Below, one piece after another: positions 13,501-25,500 of a stretch of DNA of 64,000 nucleotides. Numbering within the stretch: position 1 is the first letter of the stretch; the number at the start of each line of letters is the position of its first letter. Source of the DNA: Vitellaria paradoxa (taxonomy: Eukaryota; Streptophyta; Magnoliopsida; Ericales; Sapotaceae); contig CM034239.1 of the NCBI GenBank assembly GCA_019916065.1, positions 42,362,663-42,426,662 on the forward strand, written 5' to 3'. A program made the translations under genes and the position numbers. Below the pieces are notes generated by a model. The model had not been told where the DNA came from. It made no database searches and saw nothing but the letters and a program-made list of their open reading frames with translations.

Positions 13501-16500
13501 TTATGATCTTCATCATCGTGAGGTTCAATTTCAAGTGGGCGGCCTGGTTCTTTTAAAGTTGCACCCCTACAGGCAATTATCCTTGGCCAATCGCTGCAAT
13601 AGGAAATTAACTCCAAAGTTTTATGGGCCATTCCCAGTGGAAGCTAAGGTTGGAATGGTAGCTTACCGCCTCACACTACCTCCCCAAACCAGGATTCATC
13701 CAGTCTTCCATGTCTCGTCTTAAAAAATATCATGGGAATGTTGCCGTAGTTCCTTTGTTGCCTAACATTTATAAGGGTATTGTTCAACCTACTCCTAAAG
13801 CCATCCTAGATTCCAGAATGGTGTCCAATGTTCAGCAGGTATTGGTACATTGGGAGGGTCTTTCTCCTGCCGAGGCTTCTTGGGAGCCTGTCCAGCAATT
13901 GCTCCACCGCCATCCTTCCTTTGCGGCTGAGGTCATGCGCTTTCTTCAAGGGGTGGGCAATGTTATGCCTTCAGTCAATGATGTACCAAATACTGCTGTG
14001 GGGACTCAGATGGATGCAGTAAAAATTATTCCCTTCAAACATGTTTATAAAAGATTTACACATGGCAAGAAGAGAAGCAATGCTGAAGAAGTTGTTGAAA
14101 ATTAGACTTGCTGCTGTGGAACAATTCAAGCTATTCGAATTCAAGTTTGTTATCTATTAGTTTTCCTCTTCAAATTTCCAGATTATTAGGGAGTTGTTAG
14201 GATCAGATTATTAGGAAGTTGTTATTACTTTTTCCTCTTTGAATTTCCAGATTATTAGGGAGTTGTTAGGATCAGATTATTAGGAAGTTGTTAGGATTCA
14301 AAATCAGTTTTCCTCTTTGATTTTTCCAGATTATTAGGAAGTTGTTATATGAATTTGAATTTCAAACTCAAATGTATTCCTATTTAAGGGCTGAGAAGCG
14401 AATAAAGAAGGGAGGTTGAGTTTTCACATTAATTTCCTAAAAATCTAGAGATCGGAGGGTTCTCTCTAAGGAGTCCTCACTACTTACAAAATAGTTAAGA
14501 AGGGCAGAAGGACTTCCAAGTTTGATCTAACAGCGGACTTCCGGGTGCAGGGTCCCTTGACTAGATCCTGGGCAAGAGTTGCTGACACGGTGCGCCATAT
14601 TGGGATAAAGATTTCCTACACAAATCTCTCTCTAGATTGGTTGGCAAATCCCTAACGGTCCCTTGATTCTAACATCAATCTGCTAAATCCTCGATGATTC
14701 CACTTGTTTGTTAGGTTTGTTGGAGAAACACCTAATCTTGTTCCAAGTCTGGGAAGTGAGATATCCTGCTGGAATGGTGTTCTCATGACCACGTATGTTA
14801 TATGGTGTAGTGGTTTTCTGTGACTGATCAGCGCCGTTCTGGGAGGATGCGGTTATGCTGCCGAGGGGGGGGGGGGGGAATGATCCTAGGCCCTTAGGCC
14901 ATGGCCCAGGTACCAACAATTAGCAAACTACTTGGTATAAACCTTCTCAACCTCTTGAAAGTGGCATACGAAATCTTTTAGTTTTACATCTTCCTATATC
15001 TTGAGAATAATAATTACTATCATTTTTTTTTTAAATCTATATAATTATAACAAGTCAACAGTAAGGGTAGTTGGGGAAACCTTAAATTTGGTGAAGCTTC
15101 AACATTTGAGAAGCTATTCTTTTTTTTCACCAGCAACTTGAAGGCATGTGTGACTAATTTCTCAAAAACTATTAGGTGTTTAAGTTATTTTACTTCGCAA
15201 CGTTTTCTGCATTGATCATGTACTGGCCTCTTGTATTCAATATAAGCTTACATTTTCATCTTTCTCATTAGTTAATAAATAAATAAAAGAACTGGGAGTG
15301 TTAATTAACCTCTCCCTTTGATATTGTATTTATAGTGATAGAATACATTACGGGTAAGGAAAAATAATTAATCAGATAATCAAGAGTCAAAGATAATACT
15401 AGTCCTCAACCACATTACTCATCCTACCACAATAACCATCATATGTATTCTAAAAGATTCTAATACTCCCCCTTACATTGGAGCATAAAGATTAAACATG
15501 CCAAACTTGGTAGATAACTGTTGAAAGAAAGGCTGAGCTAAGAGTTTTGTGAGAATATTTCTTAACTGTGAATCAGAGCACACAAAAAGAGTAGTGTGAT
15601 CATGCTTCAATAGAAGATCTCCAATAAAATGACAATCTACTTTAATATGCTTGGTATGCTTATGAAATAATGGGTTATTGGCAATGAAAATGGTAGTTTG
15701 ATTGTGACATTATATGGATATCGGAGCTAGAACTTCAATACTAAAGTCATGAAGGAGAGAATGAACCCAAAGCACTTCTGAAGCAGTATGAGTCATAGTA
15801 CAATACTCAGTCTCTGCACGATCGAGCAGCAATGTTTTATTTTTTACTGTGCCACATCACAAAATTACCTCTAATAAAGGTACAATACCTAGATGTAGAT
15901 CATCGATCTGAGTGACTCATAGCTAGATCAGCATCACCATACCCAGTTACATTTAAAGTTGCAGATGATTTATAAAGCAAGCCACAACCCGGAGAATTCT
16001 TCAAATATCGCAAATATGACAAATAGCCTCAAAGTGGGGTTGTCAAGGTTCATGCATGAACTGGCTGGCTGCACCCATTCCATAAGTAATGTTTGGTTAT
16101 GTCACGATGAGATAAAATAAGCTTCCTTAGACAATGATAACGATTAGTGTTAGGAAAAAGATCACCACTCTCAAACCTAAGGCAGACAAAGGAATCCATA
16201 GGAGTTTTTGTTGTTTGACAGCTAAGAACCATGTTTCAGACAATAAATCAAAAGTGTATTTCTGTTGAGAAAGAGAGATGCCGAGATGCCTCCTTAGGAA
16301 ACATCTCAATGTTCCTAGATCCTTAGTGTGAAAATGCTGGCTTAAATATGCTTTTAGGGCCACAATGCCTATAGAATTATCACCTAAGATAATGTTGCTG
16401 TCAACTTAAGACAAACAAGATAATAATGCAGGCAAAAGAATGATGTATGAATATTGAATATTCAGAATTAGGACCTGAAAGCCATAATCAAGAAGACTGA

Positions 16501-19500
16501 ATTGATCAAATTAGGCATGTAGAGATTGCTTTAGATCATATAGAGCTTGACCTAGATGACAAACAAGATGCTTGCTATCAAAATCAACATATCCAAGTGG
16601 TTGGTCTGTATATGTCTTTTCTTGAAGCTGCCTATGCAAAAAAATCATTTTTAATGTTAAGCTGAAATAGGGCCCAAGAACGACTTATAGATATTGCAAA
16701 AAGGATATAGATTGAATTAAGACTAGTCATAGGAAAGAATGTCTCTAAGTAATCAACATCATGTGATTGGGTATAACTCTTAGCAACCAAGCAAGCCTTA
16801 AGGAGTTTAACTGACCCATCAAGAAGACACTTCACCATGTAAACCCAGCGACAACCAATTGTTTTCTTCCTTGGAGGTAGAGAAGTGAGATCCCATGTTT
16901 GATTCTGATGCAATGCACACATCTTATCCATTGCTTCCTTCTACCTTGGGGATAATAGTTCCTGCTTATAAGATGTGGGAATAAAAATAGATGATAGTGC
17001 ACAAACAAAGGATTGTAGTTGAGGTAATGTACGATGATAGGACATAAACTTCACAATAGGGTGTTAGGTACAAGTACGTTTACTTTTGCGTAGGGCAATG
17101 GAAAGATCATCAATAGTAAGTAGATGGCTTAGGTGGTGTAGAATCTACAAGCACGAAGGTGATTGAAGTGAGATGAGAGCAACCTGATAAACTTGTAATA
17201 TGGTTCAGGATAATGAAGGCTGTAGGACATATTAGAGATAACAAATGAGTACCTAGATAGATCAACAAGTGATGAGATTAATGTGTCAAGCAAAGATCAA
17301 CAAACATGATCATACGATCGAGCAAACATCAAACCAAGGGTAGTAAGAGAACCCCTCACATCAGGCGACCGTTGCCGGAAGTCATTGGAGGGGAGACGAC
17401 ATCTCTCGTGCGGGCACATGCATCACAGAACAAGGCGTGTGAGATCTATTGTAGTTGCTGTTGCTTGTGCGTGAGGGCGTGTTTGGTCACTAGAATTGAT
17501 CAATCTTCAAGTGTTACAATCACTAGAGGAAGGTGACTCTATTAGTGGTGGCGTGGATCAATGTCGGAGATGCCAACGATGTGAATAAATGACGGCGCTA
17601 GGGTTTTTATTCTTCTTCTTAGACCTGGATCTTATACCAAGTTAAGAAATAAAATGAAAGAATTGAGAGAGTTAATTAATCTCTCCCTTTGATATTGTAT
17701 TTATAGTCATAGAATATGTTATGGATAAGGAAAAATAATCAATCAGATAATCAATAATCAAGATAATACTAATCCCACTTAACCACAATAGTCATCCAAC
17801 CACAATAATCATCCTATGTATTTTAGAAGATCTTAACATCATTCATTATCTAAATGTTACTAGTGTTAAGTGTGAAGTCTGATTTAAATAAGGCCGAAAG
17901 CGTACTTTTGCATTTTAGGGTTTTTTATTGTATACGCTAGGATTCCTTACAACTATAAAAGGAACGCCTAGGATTGTTTCCATTGGAATTTTGTAACGTT
18001 TTTTCTTCATTATAGTGCAACACCGCAGCATCCTGTGGATGTACGATTAAGCAATTAGCTTAAGTTGGAACCACGTAAATCTCTGTGTCTCGTTATCTTC
18101 TTGTTTTTGATTGTTTTCTGTTCTTATTTGTCTTCGATTGTTTGCATGTGCTTGTGGGTTTGAGCATAGGGATCCCCAACAATTGGTATTAGAACTCTAG
18201 GTTAGGAGATCAAGGGTTTACACAATGGCTGAAGACAAATACAAGATCGAGAAGTTCAATGGTACGAACCACGCTTTTTCAAAGATGCAGATGGAAGATA
18301 TTTTGTATCAGAAGGATTTATATCTTCTGATTAGCAGGAAAAAGCCAGAAAGCGTAACACAAGAAGATTGGAATATTTTGGATCGCAAAGTTTTGAGGAT
18401 TGTGCGATTGACTCTTGCGTTGTTGGTTGCGTCGAATATTGCCAAAGAAAAGATTATAGCAGATTTGTTCGAAACCTTAGAAAAGATGTACGGGAAACCT
18501 TCTGCGAGAATAAGGTATATCTTATGAAATTAAAGATGCCTGAAAACTCCATTGTTGCTGAACATCTGAATGAATTTAATCCGGCCACGAATCAGTTAGA
18601 ATCCGTGGTTATTAATTTTGATGATGAAATTAGAGCTCTTGTTCTATTATCGAGTTTGCTAAAAAGTTGGAATGGACTTGTTATGGCAGTTAGTAATTCC
18701 TCTGGATTTGTAAAAATAAAATTGAAGGATGTCATTGGGTTGATTTTAGGAGAAGAGGCTAGGAAGAGAGTATCGGGTGAGGATGTTACTTTGGGTTCAG
18801 CATTAAATACAGAGTAAAGAGATAAGTCTGCAAATAGGGGAGACAACAAGGGCAAGCGAAGAGGAAATTCCAAAAATAAGGGTCGGAGTAAATCTCGTGG
18901 TAGAGATGTGAAACCTGAGGGTTGTTGGAATTGTGGTTAGATGGGGCACTTGAAGCGAGACTGTAGAGCACTGTCAAAAAAGCAGCAGAACGGGAATAAT
19001 TAGGGGGGTAAGAACACCGTTAATGTTACATAGGAGTCAGATAATGATGCTTTGATTTGTTCACTGGATTCTCGTAATGAGTCTTGAATTGTAGACTCAA
19101 GAGCCTCATTCCATACTATGCCACGCATGGATGTATTACAAAATTATGTGCAAGGAAATTTTGGAAAGGTCTACTTGGGTGATGATGAGTTGGGTGATGA
19201 TGAGACTTGCAACATAGTTGGGAAAGGTGATGTGCAAATTATTCAGACAAATGGGACAATACTAAAATTGATGGATGTTAAACATGTGCCTAGTCTAACA
19301 AGGAATCTTATTTCGGTGGGTCAACTGTCAAAGGGTGGAGTGGTCATATAGTTTACATCAGATGCTTGGAAGATGAGCAAAGGGGTTTTGGTTGTGGCTC
19401 ATGGTAAAAAAAGAAGGAACCCTATATGTATCTTAGGTACTTACAGTAGCATTGCAGTGGCACTATCAGCAATTGATTGCACTATGTGGCATCGTAGGCT

Positions 19501-22500
19501 AAGTCACATGAGCGAAAAAGGGATGAAAGTAATGTTGGTGAAGGGTAAATTGTCGCGTTGTAAATCATTGAATTTAGACTTCTATGAGGATTGTGTCCTC
19601 GGGAAACAGAAGAAAGTTATCTTTACAAAGGTGACAAGAACCTTAAAATTAGAGAAATTGGAGTTGGTTCATACAGACATGTGAAGCCCATCTCAAGTAT
19701 TTTTTTTTTTTTTTTGGTGGCTCACGTTATTTTGTTACCTTTATTGATGACGCTACTAGAAAATTATGGGTTTATTTTTTCAAGCATAAGTTTGATGTGT
19801 TTGGTGTTTTCAAGAATTGAAATGCATTAGTTGAGAATGAAATAGGAAAGAAACTGAAGTGTTTGAAATGTGATAATGGTGATGAGTATTGTGATGGAGA
19901 GTTTGAGGCTTACTGTGCTGTGAATGGGATTAGGAGATTGAAAACAATCCTAAAGAAGCCAAGGTTGAATGGAGTTGCTGAGCTATGAATTAGACGATCC
20001 TAGAGCATGCAAGGAGCATGAGGATACTGTTGGGTCGGTGGACCCTGATAAGTACTGTTCATTCAAACCCTGGGTCCAACGGAGGGGTTTGGGGGGTCCT
20101 CCCCCCAAGTGTGGGGTACTTTCGTAATTTTCTTGTATTTCTGTGTAACCCTAATTCTATACTTATAAATAGATGAGGGGGGCGCCTATCCCATTGTACA
20201 ACAGAGAGAAAGAGACTTGTAATTTTCAGATCATAGTGAAAGACTGCAGCAGCCGTGGACGTATCCCTATTCTGGGGTGAACCACGTAAATCCTTGTGTT
20301 TCTCTGTGTGATTGTTATTTTGATTCAATATTCTTCGTTTTGTTATTTTCGTTTCTCATCGATCCTGGTTAGGAAGGACTAATTCCTAACAACTGGTATC
20401 AGAGCATTGGTTCGAGTGGGAGCGATGGCTACAGACGAAAAGGTTAGAATCGATAAATTCAATGGCACAGATTTCAGATTTTGGAAGATGCAGATTGAAG
20501 ATTATCTGTATCAGAAAAATCTGTATGAACCTCTTTCAGCGAAGAAGCCAGCAAACATGAAGGATGAAGATTGGACTCTTCTTGATCGTCAAGCGCTAGG
20601 GGTTATTCGGCTAACGTTGTCTCGTAACGTTGCGTTTAACATAGCGAAGGAGAAAACTACAGCAGGTCTGATGGCGGCACTCTCAAACATGTACGAAAAA
20701 TCCTCTGCCTCAAATAAAGTTTATTTGATGTGCAGACTGTTTAATCTGAGGATGACAGAAGGCGCTTCGGTGGCTGAGCATCTGAACGAATTCAATATCG
20801 TGGTAACACAATTGAGTTATGTATCTATTGAATTTGATGATGAGGTTAGGGCTTTGATTCTTCTATCCAGTTTACCAGAAAAATGGAATGGTACTGTAAC
20901 GGCAGTGAACAATTTTTCAGGAAAAGCAAAGTTGAATTACAATGATGTTCGAGATTTAATTCTGAGTGAAGAAATTCGCAGGAGAGAATTAGGGGAAACA
21001 TCAGGTTCTGCCTTGAATACAGAATTCAGAGGAAGATCAGCGGGAAGAAATCTTAATCGCAACAGATCAAAATCCAAACACAGAAGCAAGTCAAGAACTG
21101 GAGAGGGACGAAGCTGTTGGAACTGTGGAAAGAAGGGACATCTAAAAGCAGATTGCCCGACAGTGAATAAGAACAAAGGTGATCAAAATCAGAAGTCTGC
21201 TAATGCTGCAACAGAAGAAATTCTTGATGCTTTGATCTTAAGCATTGACAGTCCGCTTGAATCTTGGATTTTAGATTCTGGGGCATCATTCCATTCTACT
21301 TCACATAGGGAAATCATGGACAATTACATTGGTGGTGATTTCGGAAAAGTTTATCTAGCTGATGATGAACCTTTGAAGATTGTGGGTAAAGGGGATGTAA
21401 CAATCAGGTTGCCAAATGGATCAGTTTGGAAGATACAGAATGTCAGACATGTGCCTGGTTTGAAACGAAATTTAATCTCTGTTGACAACTTGATGATGAA
21501 GGTTATGTTGTAACCTTCATGGGTGGTTTGTGGAAAATTACAAAAGGAGCTATGGTTGTTGCTCGTGGTCAAAAAGAAGGCACTCTTTACATGACTAGGA
21601 ACAATAGGAATGTAGTAGCAATTGCTGGTGAGAAGGAAGACTCAAATCTATGGCACCGAAGGCTTGGGCATATGAGTCAAAAAGGGATGAAGGTACTTGC
21701 AGACAAGGGGAAACTGTCAGATTTGAAATCAGTGGACATTGACTTTTGTGAAGATTGCATCTTCGGCAAACAAAAGAGGGTCAGTTTTTCAAAGGATGGT
21801 AGGAAACCGAAGTCAGAAAAGTTGGAGTTGGTTCATACAGATGTGTGGGGACCTGCACCAGTTTCATCTCTTGGAGGATCATCATACTATGTTACCTTTA
21901 TTGATGACTCAACGAGAAAGGTATGGGTTTATTTTCTGAAACATAAGTATGAAACTTTTACTATCTTTAAAAAGTGGAAAGCCTTGGTGGAGACTGAAAC
22001 AGGTCTGAAAATTAAGTGTTTGAGATCAGACAATGGAGGGGAATATGAAGAAAATGAGTTCAAGAAATATTGTGCGGAAAGTGGAATTAGAATGGAGAAG
22101 ACTGTTAAAAAGACACCTCAATAGAATGGCGTTGCTGAACGCATGAATAGAACTCTGAATAAACGTGCTAGAAGTATGAGAATACATGCCGGATTACCAA
22201 AGCAATTTTGGGCAGATGCAGTTAACACTGCAGCATATCTGATCAATCGTGGTCCATCTGTTCCATTGGATGGAGAATTACCAGAAGAGGTTTGGAGTGG
22301 TAAAGAGGTAAATCTTTCTTTTTTGAAAGTTTTTGGCTGTGTCTCATATGTGCATATTGACTCTGCTGATGGAAGTAAACTTGATCCGAAATCTGTTAAA
22401 TGTACTTTTATTGGGTATGGCATTGATCAATTTGGTTATCGGTTTTGGGATGATAAAAATAGAAAAATAATCAAAAGTAGAGATGTCATATTTAATGAAA

Positions 22501-25500
22501 AAGTAATGTATAAAGTTAGGGAAAAGTTTACATCTGAATCTGAATCTGTTACTTGTGATGAGCATTTTGAGTTAGAGGGGATTAGTGAGGATGTTTTGAA
22601 TAGTAGGATTCAGAATAATCCTGAAAATATTATTCCACAAACTGAGCAACATACTCCTACTCCTGTTTTGAGACGATCAGAAAGACTGTCAAAACCTACA
22701 CAGCGCTGGTCTCCATCTTTACATTATTTGTTGCTGTCTGATGGGGGTGAACCCGAAAATTATGATGAGGCTTTGCAGGTTGATGATTCAATTAAGTGGG
22801 AGTCAGCGATGCAGGATGAAATGAATTCACTCAAAGCAAATCAGACATGGGAGTTGACTGAATTACCAGCGGGTAAGAAAGCTTTGCACAACAAGTGGGT
22901 TTACAGGCTTAAACAAGAACATGATGGGAGTAAACACTACAAGGCCAGATTGGTTGCAAAGGGATTTCAACAAAAGGAAGGAGTTGACTACACTGAAATT
23001 TTCTCTCCAGTTGTAAAGTTGACCACTATCAGATTGGTGTTGGGAATTGTGGCTGTTGAAGACTTGCACCTTGAGCAAATGGATGTGAAGATGGCTTTTC
23101 TCCATGGTGATTTGGAGGAGGAAATTTACATGAAGCAACCATAAGGTTTCTTGACACGAGGGAAAGAGGAGCTTGTATGCAAACTTCGAAAAAGTTTGTA
23201 TGGTTTGAAACAGGCTCCTAGGCAGTGGTACAAGAAATTTGATGGGTTTATGTGTAGCAACGGTTTTACAAGATGCCAAGCAGATCATTGCTGTTATTTC
23301 AAGAAGTTTGACAAAAGTTATATTATTTTACTCTTATATGTTGATGATATGCTTATCGCAGGATCTAGCATTGAAGAGATAAAAAGATTGAAGAAACTTT
23401 TGTCCAACCAATTTGTGATGAAGGACCTTAGAGTTGCAAACAAAATCCTTGGTATGAGAATTTATAGGGACAAGGCAAATGGTATTTTGAAGTTGTCACA
23501 GGCTGAGTATGTCAAGAAAGTTCTTAAGAGGTTTAGCATGGATGGTGCAAAACCAGTGAGCACCCCATTGGCTAGCCACTTCAGACTTACTAAAGAGCAG
23601 TCTCCAAATACCGAAGAAGCGCAGGCTTACATGGAACGTGTTCCATATGCTTCAGCTATCGGTAGCATAATGTATGCTATGGTTTGTATTAGACCAGACA
23701 TTGCACATGCAGTGGGAGTGGTTAGCAGATACATGAGTAATCCAGGCAAGCAGCATTGGGAGGTAGTAAAGTGGATCCTTAGATACTTGAGTGGTACTAC
23801 AGACATGGCACTTTACTTTAGACAACCTGGCATCGGGTTACATGGTTATGTTGATGCAGACTTGGCTGGTGATTTGGATAATAAAAAGAGTACTACTGGC
23901 TATATTTACACATTGGGTGGTACAGCAGTGAGTTGGATTTCACAATTACAAAAGATTGTGGCCCTTTCTACAACAGAGGCTGAGTATGTTGCTATTACTG
24001 AAGCTGGAAAGGAGATGATTTGGTTACAGAACTTTCAAGTAGAGTTGGGTAAGACGCAAGAAAGGAATATTTTGCATAGTGACAGTCAGAGTGCTATTCA
24101 TCTTGCAAAGAATACAGCTTTTCATTCTAGGACAAAACACATTCAGCTGAGATACCATTTCATTCGTTCACTTGTAGATGATGGAGTCTTGTCTCTTGAG
24201 GAGATTCATGGCAGTAAGAATCTAGCAGATATGTTGACCAAAACAGTCACCATTGACAAACTGAAGTTGTGTGCAACTTCAGTTGGACTTCAAGAGTGAT
24301 GAAGGAAGATCAAGCTGTTGCGGTGTTTTCTCTATGTAATGAGGATGATGGAGAGCTTGTGTTATCAGGTTCCAAGTGGGAGATTGTTGGGTCGGTGGAC
24401 CCTGATAAGTACTATTCACTCAAACCCTGGGTCCAACGGAGGGGTTTGGGGGTCCTCCCCCCAAGTGTGGGGTACTTTCGTAATTTTCTTGTGTTTCTGT
24501 GTAACCCTAATTCTATACTTATAAATAGATGAGGGGGGCACCTATCCCATTGTACAACAGAGAGAAAGAGACTTGTAATTTTTAGGTCATAGTGAAAGAC
24601 TGCAGCAGCCGTGGACGTAGCTCTATTCTGGGGTGAACCAGGTAAATCCTTGTGTTTCTCTGTGTGATTGTTATTTTGATTCAATATTCTTCGTTTTGTT
24701 ATTTTCGTTTCTCATCGATCCTGGTTAGGAAGGACTAATTCCCAATAGTTACATGCTGGGTTACCTAAGCAATTGTAGGCTGAAACAGTAAATACAGCGG
24801 CGTATTTGATCAATAGGGGACTTTCAGTTCCTTTGAATAATGGATTGCCAGAGGAGGCTTGGTTAGGTAAAGAGGTAAATTTATCCCATTTACGAGTCTT
24901 TGGTTGCATGACCTATATGCATATTAATTTGAGTAATTGGGGTAAACGTGATGCCAAGTCTCAAAAGTGCGTGTTTATAGGTCATGGTACCGATAACTAT
25001 GGGTATAGGCTGTATGATTTTGAAAATCAAAAAACACGTAGGAGTATGGATGTGATATTTAATGAGTCTGTTTTGTATAAAAATAGACAGAATCAATTCG
25101 AGGAAGCTAATGAAAATTTAGACGTTGTAGATTTTGAGGGGATCCCTAATAAGAATGTCTTACAGCCTCAGGGTATTAATACACAATCTATTCCACAGTC
25201 AGATCCACAGACTCCTCCTAGGAGGTTTGATTTTGTCAGTAAACCTTTAATGCATTATTCTGCTTCTTTACACTATTTGTTGCTAACTGATAGTGGTGAG
25301 CCAGAATGTTTTGAGGAAGCATTGCAGGTGAAGATTAGGAAGAAGTGGGAGCATGAGATGGATGATGAGATGGATTTTCTCTCATCAAACTAGACTTAGG
25401 ACTTGGTTCAGTTGCCTAAGGGGAAGAGTGTTGTGCACAACAAATGGGTATACAAGTTTAAGGAAGAATCTGATGGGAGCAAACGGAATAAGGCAAGGTT

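Larger units (their letters stand above)
9080..14587 (+). mobile_element. Ty3/gypsy chromovirus, full length, decayed
   Basis: LTRs 9080-9700 and 13961-14587; flanking 5-mers CAGTG and CGGTG (4 of 5). Primer-binding site TGGTATCAGAGC at 9704-9715, matching initiator Met tRNA; polypurine stretch AAGGGGTGGGCAA just before the right LTR. Gene order gag, protease, RT, RNase H, integrase, chromodomain defines a chromovirus. The LTRs differ at nine positions plus one 6-bp indel over about 621 bp (roughly 98.5% identity), so the insertion is young, yet the ORF already has two nonsense codons and several frameshifts. It sits inside an older solo LTR, in sense orientation within the TPC1 intron. Confidence 0.93.
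8777..14918. mobile_element. Solo LTR (copy 2), split by a chromovirus
   Basis: The two halves, 8777-9079 and 14588-14918, together make about 634 bp related to copy 1 at 1717-2314. It begins TGTT and ends AACA. A perfect 5-bp duplication ATTAG flanks it (8772-8776 and 14919-14923), showing an LTR-element insertion later reduced to one LTR. Homopolymer G runs near 8795 and 14866 are present. Confidence 0.75.
15270..17838 (-). mobile_element. Copia element, internally deleted
   Basis: LTRs 15270-15465 and 17640-17838; perfect TSD TCATT at 15265-15269 and 17839-17843. On the minus strand the polypurine tract (reverse of CTCCCCCTTACATT) abuts the left LTR, and a degenerate primer-binding site (CTTGGTATAAGATCC) abuts the right one. 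Only RT and RNase H remnants remain; gag, protease and integrase are missing. On its own strand both LTRs run TG to CT rather than TG to CA. Confidence 0.85.
20028..24747 (+). mobile_element. Younger copia nested in the outer copia
   Basis: LTRs 20028-20391 and 24385-24747, differing at about 11 positions plus one single-base indel (about 97% identity). Target duplication GATAC (20023-20027) and GTTAC (24748-24752), 4 of 5. PBS TGGTATCAGAGC at 20394-20405; polypurine AAGTGGGAGAT before the right LTR. It belongs to the same family as its host: gag, protease and RT align along their length. Confidence 0.95.
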
